Assembly: GCA_030248065.1 (NCBI GenBank)
Contig: JASAMV010003913.1
Span: 62,001 to 126,000, forward strand
Reading direction: 5' to 3'
Length of the DNA: 64,000 bases
DNA from: Rhynchonema sp. JSB1_4
Taxonomy: Eukaryota > Nematoda > Chromadorea > Monhysterida > Xyalidae
In this document: positions 33,712-43,952 of the stretch, in pieces
How the letters are laid out: every line of letters starts with the position of its first letter
How positions within the stretch are numbered: position 1 is the stretch's first letter
Notes under the pieces: model-generated
Database searches by the model: none
Told to the model about the DNA's origin: nothing
Seen by the model: only the letters and a program-made list of their open reading frames with translations
Translations under genes and position numbers: made by a program

Positions 33712-34521
33712 CCGTATTGTCGGAAATAGAACCCCCCCCATTAATTGACCCCCCCCCCCCCCCCCCCAATTAATTGAACCCCCCCCATGAATCGCACCCC
33801 ACCCCCGACCTTCACCGTACCACAGATTAGTGGTATGGTAGGGCTGTGTTGTTGTGTCGCGTATACTTGCGTATTTTTCCGCAAAATATATTTTTGGAAA
33901 AAAAACCGTTTTTTTTCCGGAAAAAAAACCGTTTTTTTTTCCAAATATTTTTCCAGTACTTAAGGATACCCATGGTACAAAAACGCCTATTTTGGAGAAA
34001 ATTTTGTCGGGAAATGGACTGAAACAGGCTAAAAATGCACTTGGAGATTAAAAAGTGCTCATTTTGAACTGTTTAGCACCGATTTACATTGGTTTTGACA
34101 ACATCCTTTCGCAACCTTTGAAAAAATTTCGGAAATTTTTGGAAAAAAAACCGTTTTTTTTCCAAAAGTTGCCACTTGGAAAAATTTCCGGAAAAATAAA
34201 AACGTATTTTTCCGGGCCTCGGAAAAAAAACGGTTTTTTTTCGGTTTTTTTTCCGGAAAAAAAACGGTTTTTTTTCCGGCCCGCAAGTATAGTGTCGCGT
34301 ACACAACAGAATACAGCTTTTTAAGCATAATAGACGCTGTTAAAGGTAGAAAATACCGAAAACAAGCCATTTTTATGGGCATTATTAACAATGATTTTTT
34401 TCGTCGGGGGGCCAAATGAAAAATATAACCCCCCCAATAATTGACCCCCCATAAATTGAACCCCCCCAAAATGACCCCAGTGAAAAAATAGACCCCCCGG
34501 GTTCTATTTCCGACAATACGG
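33712..34521. mobile_element. Tc1/mariner-type MITE (middle shell)
   Basis: TA at 33710-33711 and 34522-34523 flanks ends CCGTATTGTCGGAAATAGAA and its inverse. Words of the type CCCCCCATTAATTGA recur near the ends. The 33862-34291 element lies inside. A solo left end is at 52806-52842. Confidence 0.8.
33862..34291. mobile_element. MITE, TATACTTGCG family (8-run copy), inner shell
   Basis: Perfect 8-bp duplication GTGTCGCG at 33854-33861 and 34292-34299. Nearly identical to the 26041 copy; all but one A/T-run are 8 long (one is 9). Confidence 0.95.
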
Positions 34522-34838
34522 TATGATGCGGGGTTGGGACCGGAAGCGTAAGAGGTATGATTTTGGTCACCCAAAAAGGCGAAAAAACACCGTTTTTGTG
34601 ATACAATTTTGGCCAAAAATTGAGGTAAAAATAGTACTTTTTCAAAATTTTCGCCGAAAATTGCCTAAAAATAGGTATTATGGGTGGGTTTGCGCGCGGA
34701 GCGCGCGATTTTTTGGGAAAATAAGGTCGAAAAACACTGATTTATGCCTTAAAGAGGTATAAAATTGCTTGTGAGAGGTATGATTTGGAGTTGTGAGAGG
34801 TAAGTACTCAACCCCCCTCGGGTTTTGTGGTAGGTAAG

Positions 34839-35315
34839 CAGGCTAGTACTGGGGGGGGGGGGGGGTGGGGGGTCCCCCCGCCAAACTCATCTATCTATCG
34901 TCAACACTTTTTGATTTCATCTATCTATCGTCAACACTTATGGGCAAATCTATCTATCGTCAACAAATTCTGGGAACAATCTATCTATCGTCAACACATT
35001 TCGACCCCAAAATGGGTATTTTTGCCTCAAAATGGCTCAAAATCGGTATTTTTTGTCCCAAATAGGCAAAAAATCGCGCGATACGCGCGGATTTAGTACA
35101 TCTAAGTACATTTTCATTAATATTTACACATTATTACCTACTTAGTACACTATACTATACCTTGATTTTTGGCGACCCCCCCCCCACCATCTATCTATCG
35201 TCAACAAGTTTGGGTCGACCCCCCCCAGATTTGGGACTTGGGTCATCTATCTATCGTCAACACATTTCGGGTCCCAATCTATCTATCGTCAACACCCTGA
35301 CCAAGTACTACACTG
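34839..35315. mobile_element. MITE with seven CTATCTATCGTCAACA words
   Basis: Ends CAGGCTAGTACT / CCAAGTACTACACTG with a perfect 8-bp duplication TAGGTAAG at 34831-34838 and 35316-35323. CTATCTATCGTCAACA occurs seven times, all in the same direction (four left, three right of the core). The core has TCGCGCGATACGCGCGGA. Confidence 0.93.
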
Positions 35316-35422
35316 TAGGTAAGTACTGAGAGGGGGGTAGGTAACCCCCCAACCCCCCCAGCCACTACTATGATGCCATGGGCTCTAACGCTACTGGGCT
35401 GGACCCAAATGTAGCATGGGAC

Positions 35423-35645
35423 CAGTGTAGTTCCTGGTCCGGAGGGGGAACAGGCGGTACCCCCCTTTTTTTCGGAGGGGGAACAGACGTACCCACAGTG
35501 TAGTTCCTGGGGGGGGAGGGGGGGTCCCCCCCCCCTAAGGTACACTAACCGCCGCGACCAAGGTACACTAGTACACTAACCGCCGCGTCAGGTACACTAA
35601 CCGCCTCAACTTTTGCCTAAAATGGCCATTTTTAGGCCTAAAATG
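35423..35645. mobile_element. Two left-end fragments of CAGTGTAGTTCCTGG elements
   Basis: 35423-35493 carries the GGAGGGGGAACAGACGTACC word and 35494-35645 the GGTACACTAACCGCCGCG word; each starts with CAGTGTAGTTCCTGG. The two abut, suggesting a nested insertion later truncated. Confidence 0.7.
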
Positions 35646-35941
35646 GCGGGATTCATTTTTAATCCCGGGATCGGGATTGGGATCAAGAAAGTGTCGGGAT
35701 CGGGATCGGGATTGACCAGATAGTGCAAAAGCAATAGTTTTTATCATTTTATGCCTAAGATGCAAGTTATGTAATGCCACAGACAACCATGAAGCATGTT
35801 TATCACACATGGATAAACACCCGGAACAGTGATCACAGCCGACTGAAAATCGAGAATAGCTGAAAACGGATAAGTTCAAAGTTCATAATTGTAGTCGATC
35901 AGTGGCAAAGCCTTTGACAGAAAGACAAGCATTTCACCATT

Positions 35942-36241
35942 TTATGGTTTCAAGCAGTATCTTTTGTCATCAAACAAATCAGTTGCACTGAAAAAGAGCT
36001 GTTCAGAAGGCGCGCTCGCAGGCGAAGCGCTTAGGTTTATGGAAGCTAGACGTGCTAGTCGCGGAAAGTTTGTCTCATTTGTTGCCCACCATGACAACAT
36101 TTCCTCGAAACTGAGTCTCTTCGTTTGGAGAAACTTTGTGTAAGCGTTCAGTTCTAGCTCGATTTGTTCGCGATTGGTGGTGCTTGCGGTTTCATCACGC
36201 TCGCAATCAGCCGTCGAGCACCTCTTTGGGGGCGCGGCCAT
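35942..36241 (-). pseudogene. hAT transposase C-terminal fragment
   Basis: The frame contains LSWWATNETNFPRLARL then SASPASAPSEQLFFSATDLF and DDKRYCLKP, matching the hAT dimerisation domain (W at the start, SAPSER-type core, KR-x2-L-x-P end). The usual arginine after SAPSE is glutamine and the N-terminal catalytic part is absent. A relic, not a working enzyme. Confidence 0.8.
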
Positions 36242-36492
36242 GCAAACACGGTTGTGGGCCGCGGGTCAGCAATAATTCTATGTCCAATGACCGCCGCGCG
36301 TTTGCATGGCCGCACTTGCGGATTGCGGTTTGCGGGTCACTCGAAACATTTATTTAGCCAACACACAGAAATGAACCAATCAGCGCTGTGCTACGGGCAC
36401 GTCTGCGACTTTGGCTCTACGCTGATGGGTTAATTTTTGTGTGTTGCAGCCAAATAAATGTTTCAAGTGACCCGCAAACCGCGACCCGCAAG

Positions 36493-37005
36493 CAGGGTTG
36501 GGCAAAAAAAACGACGGCGTTTTTTCTTAAAAAAGCGACGTTTTTTTAAAAAAAAAACGCCTGGGTCGTTTTTCGTTTTTTTTTAAATCCTGAATTTCCT
36601 TGATTTTCTCTGGTTTTTCAGGGAAAGTACCCTGATTATCAAGGAAAATCAATTTTTTGTCCCATTTTTTTCAAAAAATTTTCGACCAATTTTTACTTTG
36701 TCGAGATACGTCGATATACGGAGTTTGACTTTCAGTGATGACCCCGGCCAAAGTTGGTCCCACGATGCGGGTCTGATATGGGATCTTAGCAACTCGCTAG
36801 AAAAGGGTTGAAACCTGTTTATTTTGCCTCAGAACACATAGAATGACTTCATTTAACCACGTTTTCTTCCCAACATGAGCGTTTTCCAATTTTTTTGGGG
36901 GCATATTTTGGTCATCTGGGCGTTTTAAAAAAAACGTTTTTTTTTAAAAAAAACGTTTTTAAAAAAAAACGATTTTTTAAAAAAAACGTTTTTTGCCCAA
37001 CCCTG
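36493..37005. mobile_element. hAT MITE, CAGGGTTGGGC family
   Basis: Ends CAGGGTTGGGCAAAAAA / TTTTTTGCCCAACCCTG with a perfect 8-bp duplication CCCGCAAG at 36485-36492 and 37006-37013. The subterminal sequence is AAAAAACG and TTTTTT runs. 513 bp, non-coding. Confidence 0.93.
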
Positions 37006-37082
37006 CCCGCAAGTGCGGCCATGCAAACACGGGGCGGTTATTGGACATAGAATTATTGCTGACCCGCGGTTCTCTTTTCTAC

Positions 37083-37219
37083 AGATATGCCCAAACACAA
37101 CCCAAAGAATGGAAAACATGGTGGCGCGCCCAAAATCCCAGTCTTCCCAATTGGTGGTGTTGCGTTCAAAACATCAGCTGTGAAACAAAAGGAGATTAAA
37201 CAAGAATTGATCAAAAAGG
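37083..37219 (+). CDS. Exon-like open segment, unknown
   Basis: A CTACAG acceptor, an ATG at 37086 and a GTTCGT donor bound a frame reading MPKHNPKNGKHGGAPKIPVF, then a GGVAFKTS stretch and a Lys/Glu-rich end. It sits inside the inverted-repeat segment, so it could be a captured host exon or a piece of the transposon's own gene. No family recognised. Confidence 0.3.
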
Positions 37220-37464
37220 TTCGTTGCGTTCTTAAAGCGAAAGATCATAGAATATTTTTCTGACCCGCGACCCGCGCCCGCGTTTGCATGGCCGTGCTCT
37301 TACAACAGCTTGGCGAATTATGATTGCATAATTTTTTTACTTTTTGTTCTCAAAACTTAATCCCGATCCCGGTACTTTTTTGGGCGGGATCGGGATCGGG
37401 ATCAGAAAAAGGGGCCGGGATCCCGGGATCGGGATCGGGATCCCGTTCGAACACTGCTCCTGAC

Positions 37465-37849
37465 CACTGGCGTAGCTGGGGAGAGGGGGTGTCTCCCTGG
37501 ATACAGTAGTAGTACATACAGTATATGTACTGTAGGTCGATGCCCCATCCTGGATCAAGGTCGCCGCCCCCGGACTGGTGCAGTAAGGTTATGATTTTTT
37601 GCTCAAAATGGCATAAAATCGGTATTTTTTACTCCAAATTGGGGGGAAAATCGGCTTCAGCACATTAGTTGAGTACGAATACGAATACGAATCAAACAAT
37701 TAGTGTTTTAGAGTACATTTTCATTATTGTAAAGATGTAAAAAATTTTGGTTCCCGGATGACCCCCCAGCTCGGCTTGTACTAGGTTGCGCCTCATTTTC
37801 GATGGCACAGAAAATTTCCGCCCCGCCAGAGGGTAGCTGTACGCCACTG
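37465..37849. mobile_element. MITE, CAGTGGCGTAGC family
   Basis: Left end CACTGGCGTAGC and right end GCTGTACGCCACTG, flanks CTCCTGAC and TTCCTGAC (7/8). The core shares TTAGAGTACATTTTCAT with the CAGTGGTGTAGC family. Its left flank abuts the hAT end at 37456. Confidence 0.75.
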
Positions 37850-40311
37850 TTCCTGACATTTGTCCTGCTGCTTCTACTGTACGTGGTCTACTTGCGAACT
37901 ATGGCTACAAAAGCAGTTTCAATTCCACTATGTATGCAAACTCTTTCTGGTCGCGCGTCACTTTTCCGTCCATGCAGCAAACTGTGGTCCACTTTTCAGA
38001 AATAATGTCTGATTTTAATGCGTCAAGTAAGTGAGACGCCGCAAAGTGCATTGTGTCACAGTGAGCCGGCCATGTTGTTGAAAAGAAACTCATTATTTTT
38101 TATGATATTCAAGATTTAACGCGGCTGGAGACCGAAGCACGACACAAGCCTGTAATCACACAAATGGGAATACTTTTCGAGCATCTTATATGGTACACTC
38201 AAACTTCAATATTCAAAAATTCTGTTCCTCGCACGTTCTGGTACCAAAGCATGCGGCTTGAGATTTACTTTTGAGCCCAACAGTTGCACAGATTACAAAG
38301 CTGGATTCTGGCACAAAAAGACTGGGCAGATGCATAATGTAACACAAATGCGCTTGTTTTTAGGCAAACGCACACGCCCGGCTGTGCCACTGAAACGACA
38401 CTGATCTGAAAGACGTGTGGCGGACAAAACAGCGGTGGGAAAAACAGCGGGAGTAAGAGCAGCGGCCGCTCAAAGGGAGGCCTGGCCCTAAGCTTAAGAC
38501 TAGGCTACGCCTAATCCCAAGTCTGAACCAAAGCCTGTGCAAAGGCACAATCCTACAAAAAAACATAGCGCCGCTGCAGGTTTTTTCCACTGCTGTTTTG
38601 TCGGCACCCCTAAAAACTACATAAGGTAAGTGATAATTTTTTGGTCCTCTTGTCCTTCTTTGGGCAACTTTTTTTTAAAAGCGCGTTGGCAACACAGTTG
38701 CTTCACATACAGTATGCGGCATGGAGTTGTACATTATGCGGCGAAGCGATTTGTTTTCCAGCATAAAATTCAGTTGAGTGAGACCCTCGCGTAAACTTTG
38801 ACATTTTGTAAACTTCATTTCCCGCTGGCCCTTTTTGTGTGCCTGAAAACGTGTGCGCACTTTTTTGGTAAATTGTGCTTATTGCAACGGAACTAAACAT
38901 CAATTGTTGAAAAACGCACTCAATCAAGATCCAATTTTTCGGATCACTGAGCTGTTCTTAATGGCCTGCAAATAGGCCAGCGCACACAACAAGCTAAAAT
39001 CTAATCGAAACGTTTATCAGTGACACAGAAGCAGAAAAGCCCACTTTCGATCATGGGCTGGCCACCAAAACGTGCTCGTATTATAAATACATATTCAGCT
39101 GCTTTTGCATCTGTTCTGTCCTCCGATCTTGCTGTGTCCAGCTGGGTGCAAAAGTTTTACTTTAATTTCAAGTTTGAAACCTTGATGAGTTTGTATGATG
39201 TTGGCTGACCAGGCGCTTGACAACAGTCAGCACTACTCGGTCCCAAAGAAGCTCGATGTTCAAAGTTCAGGCTGTTGTTCATTTACGGACCAATTCTCAA
39301 GGTTGAAACCGTTTGAAAAGCTTTACCAGTGGCCGACTGTACGCTTCAAAAACTTTGAAAGCGAACCGTTGAGTCCGGTTGGATGTGCGACTTGTACATA
39401 CATATATACTGTATGTATATGTATAATAAACATGCGCACACAAAAGGGTCGTGATCAAGTAAGACTGATGATACACGATATGTACGTCAGCCGTGACTAA
39501 CATTCACGCATTCACTGATGCGTGCAGCAAAAGTTCGTATATTTGGCGTGTGTGCTCGTGTCTGTTTGAAACTTTGCAATTTTCTTACAACATATTATCA
39601 TTCCTATACGTTTGGGTTGGTGAGGTGATCAAAGTGAGAAGTTCCCCTCGATGGATATTTATTTTGAAAACAGGATACGAACGTGCGTACCACCGCATTG
39701 CAGCATGTGATATGTTCGAGATGCGGTTTTGCTAGGCTGTTCATAATTGTGCAGGCGCCGCAGCACAGCCTGACCTGTAAGGCGACCATCATTTGGCATC
39801 TTGTGTTTCTCCATGACGTTTCACGTGGCTTATGTCCGTCTTACTCAAACTCCATACTGTGGTTAGTGGCGCATCCATCCAGCTTTCGGCCAATGGGGGG
39901 CCAAATCGCAAGTCATTTTTATCTGGTGCGTGTTTGATTTTTTCAAACATCGTTTTCATGCAGTGCTTGTTTAATTGGGCGATTTTGCCAAATACCAACA
40001 AAAATATAAGCGTGGCGCGCGAAAATTTGCACTTCATGCACGTGCAACAGCCAACTTTCATGGAAATTGGTGTATCCAACGCGAGCGATTTTTTTTATCT
40101 TTGAGGCGTATCAGAGTGAAAATCTTGCGATTTGGGGCACTCTTTCCTTTTTCTCTTCGAAATGGTGCCCATCCTTCAGAGCCACTTAGACCTAAAGGAG
40201 GGGACCTAGGCCCTGTTCCCCTCAGATCTGCTGGGGCAGTGAGTTGGTTAGACGCTCCCTTTCATTTGAATTTCCCGAGTCCACCGTTTTATGATGACCT
40301 GTCTACTCTAG
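37850..40311. other. No gene recognised
   Basis: Unassigned DNA. A degenerate period-6 array near GCCTAA lies at 38476-38541. Several open frames exist but none shows family similarity or partner exons. Confidence 0.4.
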
Positions 40312-41024
40312 CAGGGTTGAAAAAAAATTTTTTTTATTAACGAGCTTTTTTTTAAAAAAAGAATTTTTTTTGATTTTTTTTGACGAAAATTTTTTTTATT
40401 AGAAAAAGTGTTGCAAACGACGTTTCAGGATAAATGAAATCGATGCAACATATTTTTCAAAAATTGAAAAATTTTCGCCTGAGACCCAACTTGTGTGGTG
40501 ACACCCGGTAGCATTGTGCAGATTCTATGGAATCCTACCAGTCTGAGGTTGATGTTCACTAACGATGTACTCTAATGTATGGTAGCATGCCGTACAATGT
40601 ATTTTAATGCATCCAATGCCGTATATCTGATATACGACCATCAAAATATCGATTACAGCCCAAATCTTGCGTGTCAGATCGACTTTGCGCGCCCGGTTTT
40701 GCACCAGACCTATGTATATACATGTGTAGTAGCATGCAGTGGTACATTATCGGTGCCACATCACTATAAAAGACCATCCCCGCGCATCCCTGTACGGATT
40801 TGGGGACAATACAGGGCGCCGCAGGCGCGATTTTGGAAAAATTGTCCCGTCCACAGAAAAAAAGTGCCAATTTTTTGCCTCGAAAAAGGCCATTTTTGTA
40901 CATTTCAGCCCATTTTGGGCAACTTTTTTTTATTAAAAAAAAGCAAAATCTGAGTTTCAAAAACAAAAAATTTTTTTTTTAAAAAAATTTTTTAATTAAC
41001 CACTTTTTTTTTGAAACAACCCTG
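40312..41024. mobile_element. hAT element, CAGGGTTG family
   Basis: Ends CAGGGTTGAAAA / TTGAAACAACCCTG with a perfect 8-bp duplication TACTCTAG at 40304-40311 and 41025-41032. Long A/T runs at both ends, 713 bp, no transposase frame. Confidence 0.9.
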
Positions 41025-42621
41025 TACTCTAGTGCTTTTTGCACGCGCGCATATATCTCAGCCTTTTGGTATGTACGTTAGTTTCACCACCTACTGTAAT
41101 TTATTGTTTGAAGCCAATAAAAAAATCTCAAATTACCGATATAATATCGGTGCTACCGTAATAATTTGAAGTTGCCCACGTTCTAAACGAAAACAGCTTT
41201 TTCCTATCAGCTTGAGTGACACACAAAGCTGGCTCACAGATCTGCGTCCAGTGCATTGCGGTCTAGATACCGCTATAATTGTCAGCTGTTGTGCTTGCAC
41301 TCAGCAAAGGTGGCACGCTTATTATTTTTTGATGCGGCAAAATTAGTTGTCGATTATTAATCTTGACTGTTACTAATGTCGCTTATTATTAAACGCTAAA
41401 GTCGATGTTTGTAGGCGACACGTTTATCACACAACAACATTGCGGCTTTGGTGCTCGCAATCTGAAATTGGGATGATCCGTTGCATTACGAGGCTTTGAC
41501 ACCCGCTGTTTTGTCAGTGACGCATCCGCCGCAGACAAACCCAGCAGACCATATAGTATCAAATCCGTATGTTACGCGTGACACATCGCCTGCGCTTGCT
41601 CATGTCCCGTAAAATAACCAAGATGATTTGAAACAGTGATGGTTGTTACTACAGTATGGTGCAATTAGTCGGGATGAGCCATGTCTGATAAAGATAGTGA
41701 CAGGACACGAACTGGCTTCTAAATCTTGTGAGTGAAACGTGTCCGCGACGTAAACAGATTAGCTGGATGCACGCTAGCGCTTGACATATTGTTTAGTGTC
41801 ATGATAATAATGACCGATATAAGATTGGGTGGACTTACACAGGAGTGGGCAGCAGCAAGCAAACTTGTCACAAACACACATGTCTGAGTGCGTGCTGACA
41901 CATCCAGTTGATTACGGCAGCTTTACAATGGCCGGTTGTACGCAGTACTAGGCACCCGTTTCTGTCCGTTTTTCAGGTGATACTGTATTTGCACCAAGCC
42001 TCAGAACCGGGGAACCGTTTGACGTTTCCTCGCTTTGCGGTGCACAGCACCAAAATTTTCAAACCAAGCGCAATCGCACGGTGCGAGTTTGAGCTGCAGT
42101 GGGCATGTGCAGACTCAGGTGTCAGACACATACAGAACGAACGGCGTCTAATTTTCAGAAGCGAAGAATGAGACACCAGAACACTTTAACCAATCACGAA
42201 ATCTTCAATTCAATCGATTCATGATGTCCTTTGCAATCACATTAATGACCAACTGAAGTGCGCACCCTCGCATTCTCATGTTGATGATCGCATCCGTCAC
42301 CGGCACTGGCCACCGTCATTGGTGCCAAATGGCGCACGACATTGTCTTCATTTGGACGACACTGGCGCACACACAACAACTGGTTGACACCAAGTCAACG
42401 CCACGACAATATAGTGTGACCGATCAGAGCAGTTGTTACAGGTCAGCCACACATCACACATACAAAACATTACAATAAATTGGTGGCATCTTGACCACCA
42501 CTGATGTTATCAGCACTGACGACCATCAATGGGCACGGCTCCCTGTGTGCCCACCCTTATCTTTAGGAAAAGTCGGATTGGCCTTTCGGCACCGGCGGAC
42601 GGATGGAACAAGGGCGCATAC
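41025..42621. other. No gene recognised
   Basis: Unassigned sequence between two transposons. It may hold the 5' exons or promoter of the 44-46 kb gene, but nothing in it could be tied to that gene. Confidence 0.4.
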
Positions 42622-43041
42622 CAGTGGCGGACCCAGCTTTTGGAAAAGGGAGTGGCCAAATCCAAAAAGTCATTTTTATCTATAGTGCTTGTTCCATTTT
42701 TGAAAAGTCATTTTTATCTATAGTGCTTGTTCCATTTTTGAAAAGTCATTTTTATCTATAGTGCTTGTTCCATTTTTGAAAAGTCATTTTTATCCAATGC
42801 CTGTTTAGAATTTCGTGCTTTTTGCACTTAAGATGTTAATGCGCGTGACGCGCGCGAAGTTTTGGCACTTTTAAGCGCTCAAAAGCCGAATTTCATTAAA
42901 AATTGGTGTGTCTTACGCGCGAAGCGCGCGCCTTTTGAACTTTTGAAGTGTAGCAGAGTGGAAATACAACGATTTAGGGGTCCCTTTTCCTTTTTACCAG
43001 AATGGACCAAAGGGGGGCATGGTCATCCTGTATCCGCCCTG
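42622..43041. mobile_element. hAT MITE with an internal 38-bp tandem repeat
   Basis: Ends CAGTGGCGGACCCAGC / GTATCCGCCCTG with a perfect 8-bp duplication GCGCATAC at 42614-42621 and 43042-43049. About 3.4 copies of a 38-bp unit (AAAAGTCATTTTTATCTATA...) lie at about 42665-42795, followed by two GCGCG palindromes (42841, 42917). Confidence 0.93.
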
Positions 43042-43407
43042 GCGCATACCAGGTCGAAGACATCGGATGAAATTTTCGAAACGGTGTAAACGTCAAGTCG
43101 GCGTATGTTGCCTGCATGTTTACACCGGGCTACCGACCTTTACGCCCGACTGACGTTTACATCGTTTCGAGCATCACACATTGAGTGTACATGAGATGAC
43201 TTCTTGATAAATTGTCGTCTTAATGCGGTGTATACGGCCACATCAGATTGCAAACATAACAATGGCATGGCTCACTGATGTTTTCTTCAAAGCTGTCGAT
43301 AGCAACAGACAATATTCACACCGTTGCGAGCAGTAAACAACAGGTTCTGTGAAGCAGTAAAGTCGTCAGTTTTATGCTGGCAAACACACACACTCGCGTT
43401 CGTTTTA

Positions 43408-43812
43408 GGGCGGACTTAGGTTGAACACGGAAACCGGAACACGGAAATATTTCCGTGTTCCGTGAATATTTTGGAGAATCACAGAACACGGAAATATTTC
43501 CGTGTTCCGTGTTCCGTGAATGTTTTGGAGAATCACGGAACACGGAAATATTTCCGTGCCACGGAACACGGCAATGATTCAGGCACGCAAACGGTGCCTT
43601 TGCAGTGATGATGACAAAAGCCAGCGTGCTGACGTCAAAAGCCCGCGCTGTTGACGCAAACAGCAACAACCATTCACACGGAAATATTTCTGTGTTCCGT
43701 GAAAATAAAAAAACACGGAACACGGAAACCGGAAATATTTCCGTGCTGTATTTCTGGTTTGTATGTAAATTATTTCCGTGTTCCGGTTTCCGTGTTCAAC
43801 CTAAGTTCGCCC
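43408..43812. mobile_element. PIF/Harbinger-like fold-back MITE
   Basis: Ends GGGCGGACTTAGGTTGAA and inverse, TTA duplications at 43405-43407 and 43813-43815 (TWA). The interior repeats ACACGGAAATATTTCCGTGT, itself a perfect palindrome, several times. 405 bp. Confidence 0.8.
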
Positions 43813-43952
43813 TTAGTTTGGCTGCGGTTTAACCGATTGGTGCGTGTATGTTGTATAAATCACTCCAAATCAAGGACAATACCGCTCAGGCCCAGCAAAG
43901 TGAATATTCCATGCCTTACGCAGAGCGATGGTAATGAAGCGCGTGTTTGCAG

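Larger units (their letters stand above)
33676..35372. mobile_element. MITE, CAGTGTAGTGGC family, outer shell of a nest
   Basis: Left end CAGTGTAGTGGCAGGCCC and right end GCCACTACTATG (decayed), flanks TTGCCATG and ATGCCATG (7/8). The word is GAGAGGTAAGTACT. The core has TGCGCGCGGAGCGCGCGA. A TA-type element (33712-34521) and a CTATCTATCGTCAACA element (34839-35315) are inserted. A clean copy without these inserts is at 54692-55112. Confidence 0.85.
36229..37299. repeat. Inverted-repeat segment split by a MITE
   Basis: GCGGCCATGCAAACACGG at 36235 and its near-inverse at 37277-37296 bound a region whose inner arms (36255-36357 and 36452-37071) also pair around GACCCGCAAACCGC and GGACATAGAATTATTGCTGA. 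The right inner arm is interrupted by 36493-37005. No target duplication was found for the outer ends. Confidence 0.6.
35648..37456 (-). mobile_element. Degraded hAT transposon region
   Basis: The right end reads ATCCCGTTCGAACACTG (37440-37456), a CAGTGTTCGAACGGG hAT-type terminus, with GGGATC arrays inside it. Similar GGGATCGGGATT arrays mark the left side near 35650-35713. Between them are a transposase C-terminal fragment, an inverted-repeat segment (36229-37299) and a nested MITE (36493-37005). The left terminus is not defined. Confidence 0.6.

Noticed and set aside
34059..34616. 185-codon minus-strand frame rich in Lys and Phe
   Set aside because: It reads through the TATACTTGCG element; the repeated [14 protein letters not shown] peptide comes from its A/T runs and appears in every copy.
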